64,000 bases of DNA from Hemicordylus capensis (Eukaryota > Chordata > Lepidosauria > Squamata > Cordylidae), in NCBI RefSeq assembly GCF_027244095.1, contig NC_069659.1:26010501-26074500 (forward strand), written 5' to 3'. Positions 33,390 through 58,783 of the stretch are shown here, piece by piece. Positions within the stretch are counted from its first letter, which is position 1; the number at the start of each line of letters is the position of its first letter. The position numbers were made by a program, and so were the translations under genes. The notes beneath the pieces are model-generated. The model saw nothing but the letters and a program-made list of their open reading frames with translations, searched no databases and was not told the DNA's origin.

Positions 33390-34970
33390 ATCTTCTTTTA
33401 ATCTCTTCTGTTAGAGCTGATGGGACTCTTTCGTATGTCTTCTCTCTTGGCTAGGAGTATTTTTAGGACTAGCAATTTAAAACAATAGGATCATAGACAC
33501 TTCGGAGCAGAGGGAAGCCATGGGGCACAGGATTTTAAAATTTTTATGAACCATTTATATACTGCTTTTCAACAACATAGCAAAAGCTGCATGAAGAGAA
33601 AGTGATTTTCCTTTCCCAAAAGGGAGCAGAGTTTTTCTTTTTTTTAAGCAGGAAGGAAGCAGCAGTAACTGCCACAGTAATAGTGATAGCAATAATTTGC
33701 TATAACAAATTATTCTCTGGGCTGTTCACAATAAAAAATACAACTAAAAATGCATTAAAAATTAAGAGTTATCACCAAGTGGGGAATATTTGTCAAAATG
33801 TGTTTGGGGTTTTTTTGTTCTCCATTTCAGCCAAGTCATATGTGGCTAAAATGGGCATGTGTCAGCAGGTAGGTAACTTTTGTTGACACATTGGATGGTT
33901 GGAATCACATAGCAGTCAGTGTTGAGGGTAAAGCCTCAAGAGTGCATGCTCAAGATCTTTAACACACTTCAGCTGTCTCCTTGTTTTTGTAATAAGGTTG
34001 TTTAAAAGTTAGCGTAATCCTGATTTGAAAAGTGAAATGTCAGTCCTTTTAGATCACAGTGGTTGTGCTGCAGCCTTTATTGTTTGGATTAAGACAGTTG
34101 TCTAGGTGCAGGTTGAGAGAGATACAGTGGCTCTAGTGTCTGAGTATGTGGTTGCCAGGTTAATGTGTTTCTTAAACCAGTACCCCTAGTCTGCATATGC
34201 AAGTGTTTCCCCCTCTTAATTCTGCTCAGGCTACATATTCTTGAGAATTCTGTATGATTCAGAAGCTTTGAGTTTTCATTGAGTCAGCCCAGCATGTGAT
34301 ATTACTTATTTCTATTCCAGGGTACTTTAGACCCAGCTGTGCTGCTCTGATTTATTATACACAGTGACATAAAAGTGGAGTGGCATGGCCTGTTGGCTAG
34401 GAAAGCTGTATTAAGGGACACATTCAGTGGGGCTGTTGAAGGGGAGAAGAATACACTCAAATGATGTAGTGGCTTTCAAATTTTTTTTACTTTTAAGGAA
34501 TCGTTCTCTATACTGACTCTGGCACAAAATACATGGGGCAGCTGCTATGTATGTTTGGCATTCCTGAGTTTAAGTGCATCTAAAGCAGGGGTGGGGGATA
34601 TAAGGGGGAAAAGGCATACAAGCAAGAAGTGCTGAACCTTCTGCATGCCTTGGCTGTCAAATGGTTCTCTCATAGCTGGGCTTCCTTCTATTGAAATTGA
34701 GCTGAGGTAAAACAGTGGGGGGATGTGGCTGCAAAAAGGTAGGTGATTTGTGGGGGAAGGTTCAACACACTGCTTGTGTATCTCATTGCTGTAGAAATAG
34801 GACCCTTTCACCCTTGTGTATTATATGTGATGGGGAGACTCTGATTTAAACCAAAGTAGCCAGGACTGTCAAATCTAGTTTGAACCTCACCTGCCAGTGA
34901 GCGTTTGTATGGGAACCCCAGAGCATTGCTGGAGGTTCTGGAGCATGTTCTTCTAGAGAGCCCACTTGCT
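33390..34970. other. Intron 1 sequence without recognised features
   Basis: No exon or named repeat was recognised apart from a short LINE-tail-like piece near 33,540-33,590. Confidence 0.4.
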
Positions 34971-34977
34971 TCATGTC

Positions 34978-35165
34978 AGGCAGGGCTTGACAGATCCCAG
35001 CTGCCAGGGAGGCGTGACACCCAGACTAGGATATTCAGAGGCAGAGCTATTTATTAGACTCCTTATTTGTTCCAGGCAGCCCTGTTTCTGTCTTTGTATG
35101 GGGAATAATGAGGAGCCCATTTATCCTCCCCCTATAATGTTCATCACTAACTCTGTTAATTTTGT
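34978..35165 (+). repeat. Dispersed repeat, copy 1 (GGGCTTGACA family)
   Basis: It shares GGGCTTGACAGATCCCAG, TGCCAG, AGGATATTCAG and GTTTGTTC-like blocks with 41,724-41,935, also in an intron of the same gene and in the same orientation. No terminal structure was resolved. Family unknown. Confidence 0.5.
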
Positions 35166-35237
35166 CGTGTCGATTGTCTGGCTTCTACATTTTTGGACTG
35201 GCTCCTAGATCAAGACCTGATGTTGGGCACCATCCAT

Positions 35238-35614
35238 TAGGGATGTGCACTGAACCGGCAGGGGGTCTATCTTTAAGAGTGGGGGTGGGTGCACTTACAC
35301 CTCCCGCTGCTCCCCCCCCCACATCAGCGTCCATGTCTTTCAAAGCCCATGGGGCAGCAGTGTATCTCCCTGCCACTCCGTTGTCTTCCGGATATGACCA
35401 GAAGTTGCTGGTGTGCGTCAGCAACTTCCGGTCATATCCGGAAGATGAGGGCAATGGGGGGGGGCAGGGAGGTACGCTGCCACCCCGATGGGCATTAATA
35501 AACAGGGATGCTGGTGGGGGAAAAGTGGCAGGGGGGTAAGTGCATCCTCCACCGCTCTTAAAGATAGACCCCTGCCACCTTCGGGCCTCCCCGCTACAGT
35601 TCCGTGCACACCTA
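35238..35614 (+). mobile_element. hAT MITE (TAGGGATGTGCAC family) with internal hairpin
   Basis: The ends are TAGGGATGTGCAC and GTGCACACCTA. The flanks CCATCCAT and CAGTCCAT match at 6 of 8 positions. It holds a strong hairpin near 35,386-35,446 (CTTCCGGATATGACC... pairing with GGTCATATCCGGAAG). It is the same subfamily as 54,448-54,758, which shares TTTAAGAG, CACTTA, GATATGACC and CAGTTCCGTGCACA blocks. Confidence 0.8.
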
Positions 35615-37016
35615 CAGTCCATGCCTGTTGGGACTGACCATTGCTCCATGGGAATGAGAAGACAGTCCAGGAAAATACTCATGGTTTCCTGCAGCTGCAC
35701 ATCGCAGAGGAAGAATGGGTCGTGGTGGGCGGGCTGTCTCTTGGGGAAATGTCTGCCTTTACTGATAAGCTTTCTAAGAATGCCTGGATTTCCCAGAACA
35801 CTTCAAATAGATTGTCATGAGTTCAAGACATAATTTGTTTATAAAAAGATTCCCAGCCTTTTGGCCTTAAGAATACTTAGAAGTGGATTACAAGCAGTCA
35901 ATTTACAAACCAGAAAAACATTAAATCATTAGAAATGTTTTTAAAGAACATGGAGAAAACGGAGGCTGCTTTTGATGGGGCAGTTGACTCTAGAGATGGA
36001 AGAGAAGATGATGCCCAAATGAATAACTAGGTAGCATTAATTGGCTTGAAAGTTGGATAGAGCCCTCACATTTAGATGCAGGATATCCTTGATTAGCAGA
36101 TATTAAGAACAAATAAGGGATGGGCAAATACCTTCTTGGATAGCTTGTGGATTTCCAGAAGCTCTCTGAGGTAAAGTGTGCTGTTGAGTCAGTGTCGAGT
36201 CCTGGCTACCACAGAGCCTTGTAGTTGTCTTGATAAATATAAAACTTGCCTTATTGGATCAGATCCAGGATCCATTTTATCTGCAATTTTGTTTCAGCCA
36301 GCTGGGTACTCATGGGAAGTTCACAAAGAGCACTAGGAACAGTGAACTCTGTCATTCCAATTGCCATGCTTCTCTTCTGGTCACTGTTGATTGTTCCCCT
36401 CTTGCTCACCTACATTCCAGGCATATCCCTCATTCATTCCTCCTGCCCCTTGCCCTTGTAGATTCTCTATATCAGACCCTTAATACCTTTGCTTTGGATG
36501 TTCCCTTGATGTCTGCAAACCTTGGTGACGTTCCCCCACCCCCACCCCCCACAATGTAAATCTAATAGGTATTTGTTATCATTCTGCTTTTCTGGGCTGC
36601 TTCGCTCTTAATAAGCTTGTTTCTGTGGCTTTTAAGTTTATATGCCACTTGCCAGTTAAAGGCTCCTCAAAACTTCCACTGTTGTGTTCTGTGAAGTTCT
36701 TGGAAGAGCAGATGTTCCCTTGAAGCATATTGGGAAATACACTAGACAAAATGTCTAGATACATCCCCCCTCCCCCCGCCCCAAGTATAATGTCTGGCAC
36801 AGGGGACACTCATGGCATAGCCAGGGTGATAAGTTTGCCAGATCTCCTTTATTGTAATTGTTCCTCTTTAGGTGTCAGAGTACACTTCTGATTGCTACTT
36901 TGGAGTAGGTCACACGAACTTTGACTGGATCTTCCACTCTATTGACTGGATCTCATTTTGTGTTCTGCATAATTTCTTATATTGCTAGGTCCTTTAGTCT
37001 GTCTTTGTTAAAACAT

Positions 37017-37062
37017 TTTCTCTCTCCCTCTCCCTCTCCCTCTCCTTCCCCTCCCCTCCGCT
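37017..37062. repeat. Polypyrimidine (TCTCCC)n tract
   Basis: About 45 bases of almost pure pyrimidine in TCTCCC units, which can form triplex structure. It is immediately followed by the hAT MITE at 37,074. Confidence 0.85.
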
Positions 37063-37073
37063 GTACTCTGCTC

Positions 37074-37196
37074 CAGGGCTTCCCAACCTTGGGTCTTCGG
37101 AAGTTGTTGGACAACATCTCCCATTGGCCATTGTGGCTGGGGATGATGGGAGTTGTAGTCCAGCAACATCTGGGGACTCAAAATTGGGAGCCCTTG
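37074..37196 (+). mobile_element. hAT MITE (CAGGGTTGCTTAACC family)
   Basis: It starts CAGGGCTTCCCAACCTTGGG, has GGGAGTTGTAGTCCAGCAAC in the right arm and ends GGGAGCCCTTG. The flanks CTCTGCTC and CTCTGTGC match at 6 of 8 positions. Confidence 0.75.
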
Positions 37197-37204
37197 CTCT
37201 GTGC

Positions 37205-40016
37205 TTGCAGTATTCTGTGTTTCTCCCAATTCTAGCAATATATATTTAACTGCCAAGGTTCCTATTCCATGCACTGATGAAGTGGGTTCTGGTCAGGAGC
37301 AGTTTATGCCATAATAAATCTTTTAGTTGTAAGGATCCTGTGAGTGTTACAACAACTTGGCAGACCTGCCCTTTGGAAATGGATTTTTCAAGAGGGATAT
37401 GGGATAGGGCTTTAGACCGTTGCAGCCCCATAGAACATAAACAGTACCTTCATCTTAGGGTGCTCCTGAACTATAGCATACTACAGAACAGCTGCCACAG
37501 ACACAAGTGCCACATATTCATGAAATTCTGATCTGATAACATTTGTGCTCACATTTTCTGTGATGTCAGCTACAGAAAGGGTTTGAATGTGTCACAGTGT
37601 TGAAATGGTCATGGAATGTGTGGGAGTGAGCAAATCTAAACTAGCTATTCCTGTGCACATCTGCCTACGTTAGGCATTTAAAATAAGCTTTAGCTCACTC
37701 ATACAGGCGGTTGCAGAGATGTGCTTAATTTAGGGCTGTTAACTGACTTAGCTCATCAGCTGAGATCCGTCTTCCTCTCAATCATTGAACCTATTTACTA
37801 ACTGCATTTCTGTCTTCCAGTATTTCAGGGGTGCTATTTTCAGACTTCTGAGAGAGTGTGACTTTCTGTTTTAAGTATAGGAACTTTAGATTTATTTATT
37901 TTTTTAAAGCTGCAATATGAATAAGCGTGCTTATTATGGGGCAATGTACATCTGGGAGTACATGCAGTTTCCTAGATGGAAATTATATTGGTGTAAAAAA
38001 AAGTTGCACATTAAGCAACCCTTAAGCTTTTATAAGAACTGAAAAAATCCTCTTGCACACTGAGTAACTAAATTGAATTTTTGGAAGTGTTTGACCTGGA
38101 AATTAGGTTCATTCAAATAGGCTACAATATGCTTTGTAATCATGTTGCCATGCTGGTTTCCAAATATTTTTTCATGGCATGACCAATCAGTTTAGCCTGT
38201 ACCACATAGCCATACCACAGTAGCTAAAGTCAGTGAATATCTCTTTGGCTGAATATCCTGTTCTGTGTATCACTGGGGGTCGCTGCCCTCCTTGGGACTA
38301 GTCTCAACATGCATTTGGAGGCTGCCTTGCTTGCACATCAAAATTTACCTCTGGAAGTTGAAAACTTGTAAGCTTCTTATATGCACAAAGTTCCTTGGGG
38401 AAGCTTTTACACATTCATCCATTCTGCATTCTAGGGCAGAGGCAGTTGTGTGGAGGAGCTCTCCTTCAGTATTTGACTCTTAGTTCTATGTCTAGGCATT
38501 AGATACATTGAATGAAGCACCAGGACAGACTGGTCTGCACAGGAATTACTTGGCCATATGTGGAGTTAGCTTGACCCCTCCTGCTAGTTCACATTTGCCT
38601 CTTCTCCCATTTTAACAGGCTGACTTTATTCTCTTCAGAACTGTGAAGTTAATATGAACTGCTCAGGCAGAACTTTAGTACAGTAATGTTCACTGATTTC
38701 TTGATGTTTTCAGTGAACATAATGGATATTTTGGGGACTCAATCTTTCATCTTAGTGCTATCCCCTCAAAACTGGTGCCATAGACAAAACCCTTACACTC
38801 TACCATAAATATAGCTGTGTAGCATGAAGCTCAAAACTGCATTACCCTTTAACTGTAGCATATAAACCTGTGTGCTTACAAATTCTAAAAATGTACACAG
38901 TGTACTTACTTATGATGTTCTTTAAGAAGCTTATTCATCTCTCTCTCTTTATGCAGGTCTTGATAACCCAAAAGCATTGTGCTTATCGCAACTGATATTT
39001 ACAGTTTCTCTTTGTGGACCTCATATTGCAATATGGCTGCCTAAGCCCCTTGAAAGGGACTAGAGTCTGAAGCCTGGGAGATAGTTCCAAATAAATTATT
39101 TTTCTCTAAGAAGTCTTAGTACTTCTTAGAAGTACTTGAATACTATGGCTGGTCATATAGGTTTAGTTAATGAATATAAAAGTTTGGCATTTCCCCCTAC
39201 AAAGCAGCAACATTCTATTAAATGCAATAGCAATCTAATAGTTAAGCAACCTGGTTAAAATGATTCCATAAGACTTCCCTGAAAATGTAAAAGAATACTC
39301 ATTCAGGACTGTTCAAAGCTTGTTGATGTCCAGAGCAGGTTTGTAGTGGTTGACAGATATCATTCTTGCCTTGACATTCACACAGCTTTATTGCTGTCTT
39401 TGGTGCAAGGCAAAAACACTGACATCTTGAATGCAAATGGTTTTGCATATCTTGAAGAGAAACCTCATCCCTACTTGATTTTTTAAAAAGGCTTTTCAGC
39501 ATATGTACAAAGAAGTTTTACATATGTATAAATACTACATTTTTCTTTAAAGTTTCTTTGATGGCATCTCTAATAAAGTCTTACACTTTTCTGCCCTGTA
39601 AGGGTTATAGTTTTAATCCTGTTCTCCGTATTATTAGGGAAACCAATCTTGAATCCTGATCCTAAACTGTTACTTGGACATCCATTGATTTAAGTGGTTT
39701 ACAAGCTGCATAGTATAATGCAGGCAGTTCCGAACTGCCTACATTGCATTGCACTGCACACCGTGTAAGCCAGTGGGATTTGTGCCATGAATGCATTAGT
39801 TTCTTCATTGACACTGACAAAGACTTGCTTTCCTTGAGTGGTGACTAAGGGGCTAATGATGAAAAAGGAAGTGTTGTAACAGTTTGAGAGAATGGATTTT
39901 GAAAAGACAGTACATTTCTATTTGATCAAAAGAATTCAAAGTACTGTACTAAATGATGAGATTCTGTAACTTGGATTTTTTAAAAAAACCACCTGCATGT
40001 AATGTTTCACTTTCAG
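37205..40016. other. Distal intron 1, no recognised features
   Basis: AT-rich sequence without named repeats or exons. It ends in the acceptor TTTCACTTTCAG at 40,016. Confidence 0.45.
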
Positions 40017-40030
40017 GTTCTTATTTTATT

Positions 40031-40060
40031 ATGGCCTGGAAGTTAATCAGACTTGCATGA
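40031..40060 (+). other. Nine-codon upstream ORF overlapping an upstream in-frame ATG
   Basis: In the 5' UTR of exon 2 an ATG at 40,031 opens nine codons (MAWKLIRLA) and stops at 40,058-40,060. That TGA overlaps the ATG at 40,057 (ATGA), which is in frame with the cIAP start at 40,111. The arrangement could permit reinitiation. No evidence of use. Confidence 0.5.
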
Positions 40061-40110
40061 AACTACCTCCCAGGCTTCAGACTCGTCCCTTACTCCCATC
40101 CTGTTTCATT

Positions 40111-52805
<12,695 letters not shown>

Positions 52806-53794
52806 AGTCATAAAACATGCAATTTTTTTTGTATGCTTGATTTGCACTCAGGACTTGCTATCTGAAGTGATTGTAACACACAATGCAAGCAGTGCCGCCC
52901 AGGATCCTCGCGTGACATAGCAAGAGTTCCTAAGGCATACCTTGTTGGATCACCCATAGTGCCGCAAACGGCTGCTTAGACTGTTAGGCCGGGAAAACGT
53001 GCCCTGTTGGTGCCTTGGAACCAAATAGGGTGATCCACTTACCTAGTCTGTTACAGCTGATGATGCACAGAAGTAGTTGCTAACTATTGTGAACTGCTTT
53101 GAGAGACCTCCAGTATATTTTTCTAGCTCAGAATATCTTATTATAAATAAAACCACTATATCATAAATATCTATATCATCTATATCTATATAGATGAGAT
53201 GGCTGTATTTTTGTTACTAACAAAATTCTTGTATTTATTTGAATATATTTGTAGGATGTATATTGAAATAATGTTACAAAAAGCACTAAAATTTAGTGTT
53301 TCTGTGAAATAAAACCATCTTAATGGTAAAAGTCTTTGCAAGAAAGTTTCTGGAATTTATTTTTGGCTTTTTAAACATTGCACCGACTATGCCTTTTGAG
53401 AATCTGGTACTTTCTAATCTTCTAGCTGACACATTTTCTTGGGTGTGGCAGGGAGATACTTTCTCTAAGCACTTGGTTGTTGAAAACAAACACTTGGATG
53501 TTTGGTAAACCTACGTCATGCATCATACAACATGAAATAGGCTGCAGCCCACAAAAGCTTATTTTTAAACAATAAGTGGTCTCTACACGGACTTTAGGCT
53601 TATGTTCCATTTGTTTCAGGTATTTGAACTCTAGTGGCCGGAGAGCAACTAGGATTGTTGGAGCGATCTTACCCTCTCTAATTGGGTTTACTTAAGAGCT
53701 TTACGTCTCCATCCTAAATGTGCTTCCAGGAAAGCAGCCTTAACTATTTCTACCCATTTTTAAAAAATTATTTTTAAAGCATGAAGTCAGCATT

Positions 53795-53950
53795 GCCAGT
53801 TAGAGCCAGTGGAGTGGATAGTGTGGTTGGCCTTGGACTGCAGAGACCTGGGTTGCTCAATGTATATCTCCCAACCTAACCTGTTCCATTTTGTGAGGTT
53901 AACATGAGGTGACCCTCCTGTATGCTCTTTTGAATTCCTTGGAAGAAGGT
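53795..53950 (+). mobile_element. Decayed tRNA-derived SINE fragment
   Basis: It has blocks similar to the SINE at 33,165: AGCCAGTGGAGTGGATAGTG, GCAGAGACCTGGGTT, CAACCTAACCTGTTCC and TTGAATTCCTTGGAAGAAGG. Strongly diverged. Confidence 0.4.
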
Positions 53951-53997
53951 CAGGATCTTCTTTATAATTATTTCTCTTAGCCAGCCAGTGTGGAAAT

Positions 53998-54312
53998 GTG
54001 GCAAGGCAATGCGTGCCGGCGAGGGAGGCACCTGATTGGCTGAGGGCGGGGGGAGAGAGGGGCGGTGGCGGGTGGGTTGAGAGAGGGGCGGTGGTGGGCA
54101 GGAGGGAGCAAAAAGCAGCAGTGGTGGGGCCCTTGGCCGCCCGCTGTGGCTCTGTGTGTGGGGAGGAATGGGAGGGGAGGAGGGCTGGAGTGCGAGGGCC
54201 GGAGGGAAGGGGAAGAGAGGAGAGACCGGAACAGGAGGAAGAAGGGGGAAACAGCCAGCCCCAAACCCCCGCGGAGATGCTCTGTGCGGGGTTGGCTAGT
54301 ATACATATAATC
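53998..54312 (-). repeat. GC-rich dispersed repeat (same family as 708-1,092)
   Basis: An isolated GC-rich block in AT-rich surroundings. Its right end (GAGATGCTCTGTGC then GGCTAGTAT) is the reverse complement of the head at 708-740. Not a CpG-island promoter: no exon is associated. Confidence 0.5.
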
Positions 54313-54447
54313 AGCAATTGCCTCATATGCTATATATTGCTGATTGGTACTCACTGCCTATACTTTGGCTCGCACACGATGAGTCAGGCTTTCTGAGAAG
54401 GAAGTGAGAGATCTACAAGGAAGATGCAACATATGTTGAACAATTAG

Positions 54448-54758
54448 TAGGGATGTGCACGGAACCGGTTCGGAGGCAGCTGGGGTCTCCCTTTAAGAGC
54501 GGGGAAAGGGTTCACTTATCCCTCCCACCGCTTTTCTTCCACCAGTGTCAGTTTTTTAAAAAGCCCATCAGGGTGGCGGTGTGCCTGCCTGCCAGCCCGT
54601 TGCCCTCGTCTTCCAGATATGACCGGAAGTCGCAATGCGTCTGTGTGCACCGTGCACATGCCTGTGCCGGCAACTTCCAGTGCACCCTGCCCCCTGCTCT
54701 TAAAGGGAGACACCGGCCACCTTCAAACCGCCCCACTGCAGTTCCGTGCACATCCCTA
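54448..54758 (+). mobile_element. hAT MITE (TAGGGATGTGCAC family)
   Basis: The ends are TAGGGATGTGCACGGAACCG and CAGTTCCGTGCACATCCCTA, a 13-bp perfect core. The flanks ACAATTAG and GCAATCAG match at 6 of 8, with transitions only. Same subfamily as 35,238-35,614. Confidence 0.85.
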
Positions 54759-54969
54759 GCAATCAGCAGTGGCTATTGCCAGAAGATACAGCGGTTAGGA
54801 CCTATACCCTCCTGGGAGCTGTAAGAATTTTTTTCCTCCTTCTCACCCCCACCGCACACCAGATGCTATGGGAATTATGATCCTTTCTTCTCTTCACCCA
54901 CGTCCATTAACCCATTTAACTTAAGTGAGGTTTTTACTACAATTCTTAATTAGCTTCTACTTATTGCAC

Positions 54970-55165
54970 ATAAAACAACAAATATTTATATACTGCTCTT
55001 CAACAAAAGTTTCCAAAGCGGTTTACATAGAGAAATAAGAAACATAAGATAGACACCAGCAACGGTCACTGGAGAGATACTGTGCTGCAGATGGATAGGC
55101 TCTCCCCCTGCTAAATAAAGAGAATCGCCATATTAAAAAGGTGCTTCTTTGCTCATTTAGCAGGG
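54970..55165 (-). mobile_element. Antisense LINE (L2-type) 3' UTR
   Basis: It shares ATATTTATATACTGCTCTTC, CAAAGCGGTTTACATAGA and GCTAAATAAAGAGAATCGCC with 51,435-51,680. Confidence 0.6.
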
Positions 55166-55169
55166 TCTT

Positions 55170-56262
55170 GGGATTCCTAGTTGCTCAGCAGTCTTACCTT
55201 TATATTTGTGATGTTGAGATCCAGTTCAGCACTGTTCTCTTAAGAAATGTTAGTGTGAAAAGAATGGAGCTTTTATTTGAATCATAATCATCAGTTACAC
55301 AGGTGGAGAGTAGGGAGACCTGGATTCAAATTCTTGGTCCTGAAATGTTGACTAGTCATTGTTACAGCGTAATCCACCACCTCATGGCATGTGCGTGCAT
55401 GTGCAGGAAAACCATGTCTATCCCTCTGAGCACCCAAGAGGAGGGGGTACAAAATGTTTTCATGATGTTGGCTTCTTAATGTTTACATTTGCTTTGAGAT
55501 TGTCATTTAACTTGAACCCAACATGAAAACAATGGCAGTATTTGACACATTGTTTTGGAATGTTTAAATTCATGAAAGACAATTAACTGATAACATCCAT
55601 AAATATAAAAAGGCCTCTTCAATTTAGGACAATTCAAAGGAAACTTAAGCAGCTGTAAACATGCAGGGTGAGGTGGGTGTAAACTCTACCACTTAATGGC
55701 AGTTCTATATTGCTCTGGTTACTATCCAGTCATGCCCCCAAATATGGATGTTCCTGACATGTAAACTTTGGCCCCATCTAATTACTTCAATCCACATGTT
55801 TGTCCTTGTGGATTGATGTTTTCCTTTCACACTAGTTCCATGTAGTATGAAGCTCTAAAATGATGGCCAGTAGGGCTGCTTATATTCTTGCCTCACAGAT
55901 TTATGAAGCTGTCGTAAGAACATTTCACTCCCCTTGTCACTTCTGATGAAAAGCAAACCTGTTTCAATGAGTACTTGAAACATGCTGGCCAGTTCTCTTC
56001 AAATCTGTTTGGATTGCTGGCAATTCTACAGTTTGGCCTCATTGCTGCCATCTAGAAAAGACACTTTAATACTGGAAATACTTTATGGAGAAGTCAAGTC
56101 TGTTGTGGCATAGTCTTATGGCTGCAGTTTTATGTACACTTAGGAGTATATTTCTGAGTATACATACATTGGAGAGGACTGCTTTCCTTGGCATTATTTG
56201 GAAATGGGGACCAGGATGAACCCTGATTAGATGTTGTGGGTGCTATCTTAGCTTTAACAGTT
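55170..56262. other. Stretch without recognised features
   Basis: No exon, RNA gene or named repeat was recognised downstream of the cIAP gene here. Confidence 0.4.
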
Positions 56263-56264
56263 AC

Positions 56265-56425
56265 ATAGAAAGCTGCCTTATACCAAGTCGGACCATTGGT
56301 CCATCAGGGTCAGTATTGTCTACACTGATGGGCACTACCTTCTCCAAGGTTTCAGACAGAAGTCTTCCCAGTCCTACCTGGAGGTGCCAGGGATTGAACA
56401 TGGGACCTTCTGCATGCAAAGCAAA
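56265..56425 (-). mobile_element. tRNA-derived SINE, antisense
   Basis: The + strand reads AGAAAGCTGCCTTATACCAA, GACCATTGGTCCATCAGGGT, then TGCCAGGGATTGAACATGGG (antisense B box) and CTTCTGCATGCAAAGCAAAT (antisense tRNA head). A familiar reptilian SINE with a LINE-like tail. Confidence 0.65.
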
Positions 56426-56704
56426 TGCTTCAAGATGTTTCTTGTAATCTAAAAATGATAAAATTATAAAATAGTGTCAGCTGCAAATTAAACATCAATG
56501 CTTATTCAAGAACAGGAGGCAGCCTCTCCTCCATCCTGCTATCTCATACAGAGCACAGCCCCTACCCATATGATACTCAAAAAAGAACCAAGAAACCAAA
56601 GTTGTCAAAGATCACAAACTTTAGAACAAAAAAGTAAGGTGTGTCTCATATCAAGGGTTTTAAATTATTTCATCTGGTGGCAAAATGTTCAGTGAGGCTG
56701 TCCA

Positions 56705-57860
56705 GAGGGCATAAGAACCGCCTAGCTGGATCAAGCCCAAGGCCTATCTAGTCCAGCATCCTGTTTCACACATTGGCCCACCAAATGCCCCTAAGAAGGC
56801 CACAGGCAAGTGGTGAGGGCATGCCCTCTGTTGTTCCCCCACAACTGGTATTTACAGGCATCTTGCCTCTGAGGCTGGAGGTGGCCTATAGCCACCAGAC
56901 TAATAAATCATTGGAAGACTTGTTCTCCATGAATTTGTCTAGGCCCCTTCTAAAGCCATCCAAGCTAGTGGCCATTGCCACATCCGGTGGCAGAGAATTC
57001 CATAGATCTTCACACAGCATGTAAAGTAGTTCCCTGTGTTGGTCCTAAATTTCCCAGCCATCAGTTGGTTCTAGTGTTGTGTGAGAGAGGGAGAAAAATT
57101 TCTCTCTGTCCACTCTCTATTCCATGCATAATTGTATACACCTCTATCATGTCTCCCCATAGTTGCTTCTTTTCTAAACTTGCCTCATAAGAAAGGTACT
57201 CCAGGCCCCGATCATCTTGTGCACCTTTTCCAGTTCTACAATGAGCTTCTTAAGATGGTGACCAGAACAGTACGCAATACTCCAAATATGGCCGCACCAT
57301 GGATTTGTATAAGGGCATTATAATATTAGGATTTTTATTCTCAGTCCCCTTCCTAATGATCCCTAGCATGGAATTGGCCTTCTTCACAGCTGCTGCATAC
57401 TGAGTCAACACTTAGTTGTCCACCATGGCCTCAAGATATCTCTCCTCGTCAGTCACAGACAGCTCAGACCACATCAGTGTATTTGTGAAGTTAAGGCTTT
57501 TTGCCCCAATATGCATTACATTACACTTGCTTACATTGAACTGCATCTGCCATTTTGTTGCCCACTCACCCAGTTCGGAGAGATCCTTTTGGAGCTCCTC
57601 ACAATCCGTTCTGGATTTCACTACTATAAATAGCTTAATGTTATCTGCAATTTTGGTCATTTTGCTGGTTACCTCAACTTCTAGATTATTTATGAAGAAG
57701 TTAAAGAGCACTCATCCCAGTACAGATACTTGGGGGACCCCACTTGTTACTTTCCTCCATTGTGAAAACTGTCCATTTATTCCTATCCTCTGTTTTCTGT
57801 CCTTCAGTCAGTTACTAGTCCACACATGAACCTGTCCTCTTATCCTATGACTGCTGATTA
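56705..57860 (-). mobile_element. CR1 LINE 3' part, decayed
   Basis: On the minus strand the frame at 57,412-57,711 corresponds to the RT region following the catalytic site. The catalytic FADD is changed to IADN, so this copy is dead. It is homologous to 12,832-13,950 and to 61,295-62,245. The 3' terminus at about 56,710 reads TAAGAACCGCCTAGCTGGAT on the + strand. Confidence 0.85.
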
Positions 57861-57879
57861 AGGAGTCTATTAAACTCCA

Positions 57880-58770
57880 TGGTTGTGATATATGAAGGCA
57901 GCTTTGTTCTGCTCAGCTACAAATTATATTATCCTTGGCTATAGCCACATGATACTAAAAAGCAGAAGCTTTTTGGGTCTAAAATCTTAGGGAAGTTCAC
58001 GTGCCATTTGCTGGGTGTGGGTTGAGGAGGGGGAGATGATTGAAATGAAAGGTGAGGCCTCGATAGAATGTGTGCTTGCTAATGTAGGCAGAGATATGGA
58101 ATAAAACACAAAAGGAATGTAAGTAATGCCATGTGAGCTATGCTGGAATCTTACTCTTGTGTGGACAGTTGCTTCACCATGTTCTATGCGAAAGTGGTTA
58201 TAAATGGTGCCTGAAGCTGTTGGTGGGGATCAAAGGTTGAAAGGGCACAAGGTAAGCAACTGTTGGACATTAAGAGAGGACTTTGAGGGTAAGTGGGGCG
58301 ATGTCAAAAAGGAAATGAACAGGAAATTTAAAATATGGCCTTAAAATATGTACTACTCTCCAAGCACCTAACTAGGTGCAATAGACGCTTAAAAAAATTT
58401 AAAGGCCCTGCCTGCTGGTATACAACTGGTCTATAGCACAAACAATCTGATAAGAATTGCATGCTACTTCCAACTAGCTTGTAATTAATTAAAAGTCAAC
58501 CTCCTTACTGGAGGATTGGAAAGTAGCCAGATGTCTAGGGTGGGAATAATGAAGTTACTGGCCACTTAGCCTAATATCTGTTCCTAAGGCCAGCTCGAGG
58601 TTTTGAGGGGGTTTTGAGGGGACCCATGGCAAGCACCCTACGAGTGGATCCACTCCTGTCAGTGCGTCCTGACAGGCTTAATTAGTAGCAGCAACATTCT
58701 TTTCCATTAATTAACGGAACTGCAATAGCCATTTCACTGGGAGAATGGGTAGTGCCAGTGAAGCAAGACA
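57880..58770. other. Stretch without recognised features
   Basis: No exon or named repeat. The only structure noticed is the start of the fold-back described next. Confidence 0.4.
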
Positions 58771-58783
58771 GCAGCCTAACAAC

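Noticed and set aside
35185-35700. 171-codon minus-strand frame
   Set aside because: It is contained almost wholly in the hAT MITE at 35,238-35,614.
53787-54326. 179-codon minus-strand frame and 132-codon + frame
   Set aside because: They arise from the GC-rich dispersed repeat at 53,998-54,312. The composition is low-complexity.
57412-57711. Functional reverse transcriptase
   Set aside because: The catalytic motif is IADN instead of FADD and the element is a short CR1 fragment.
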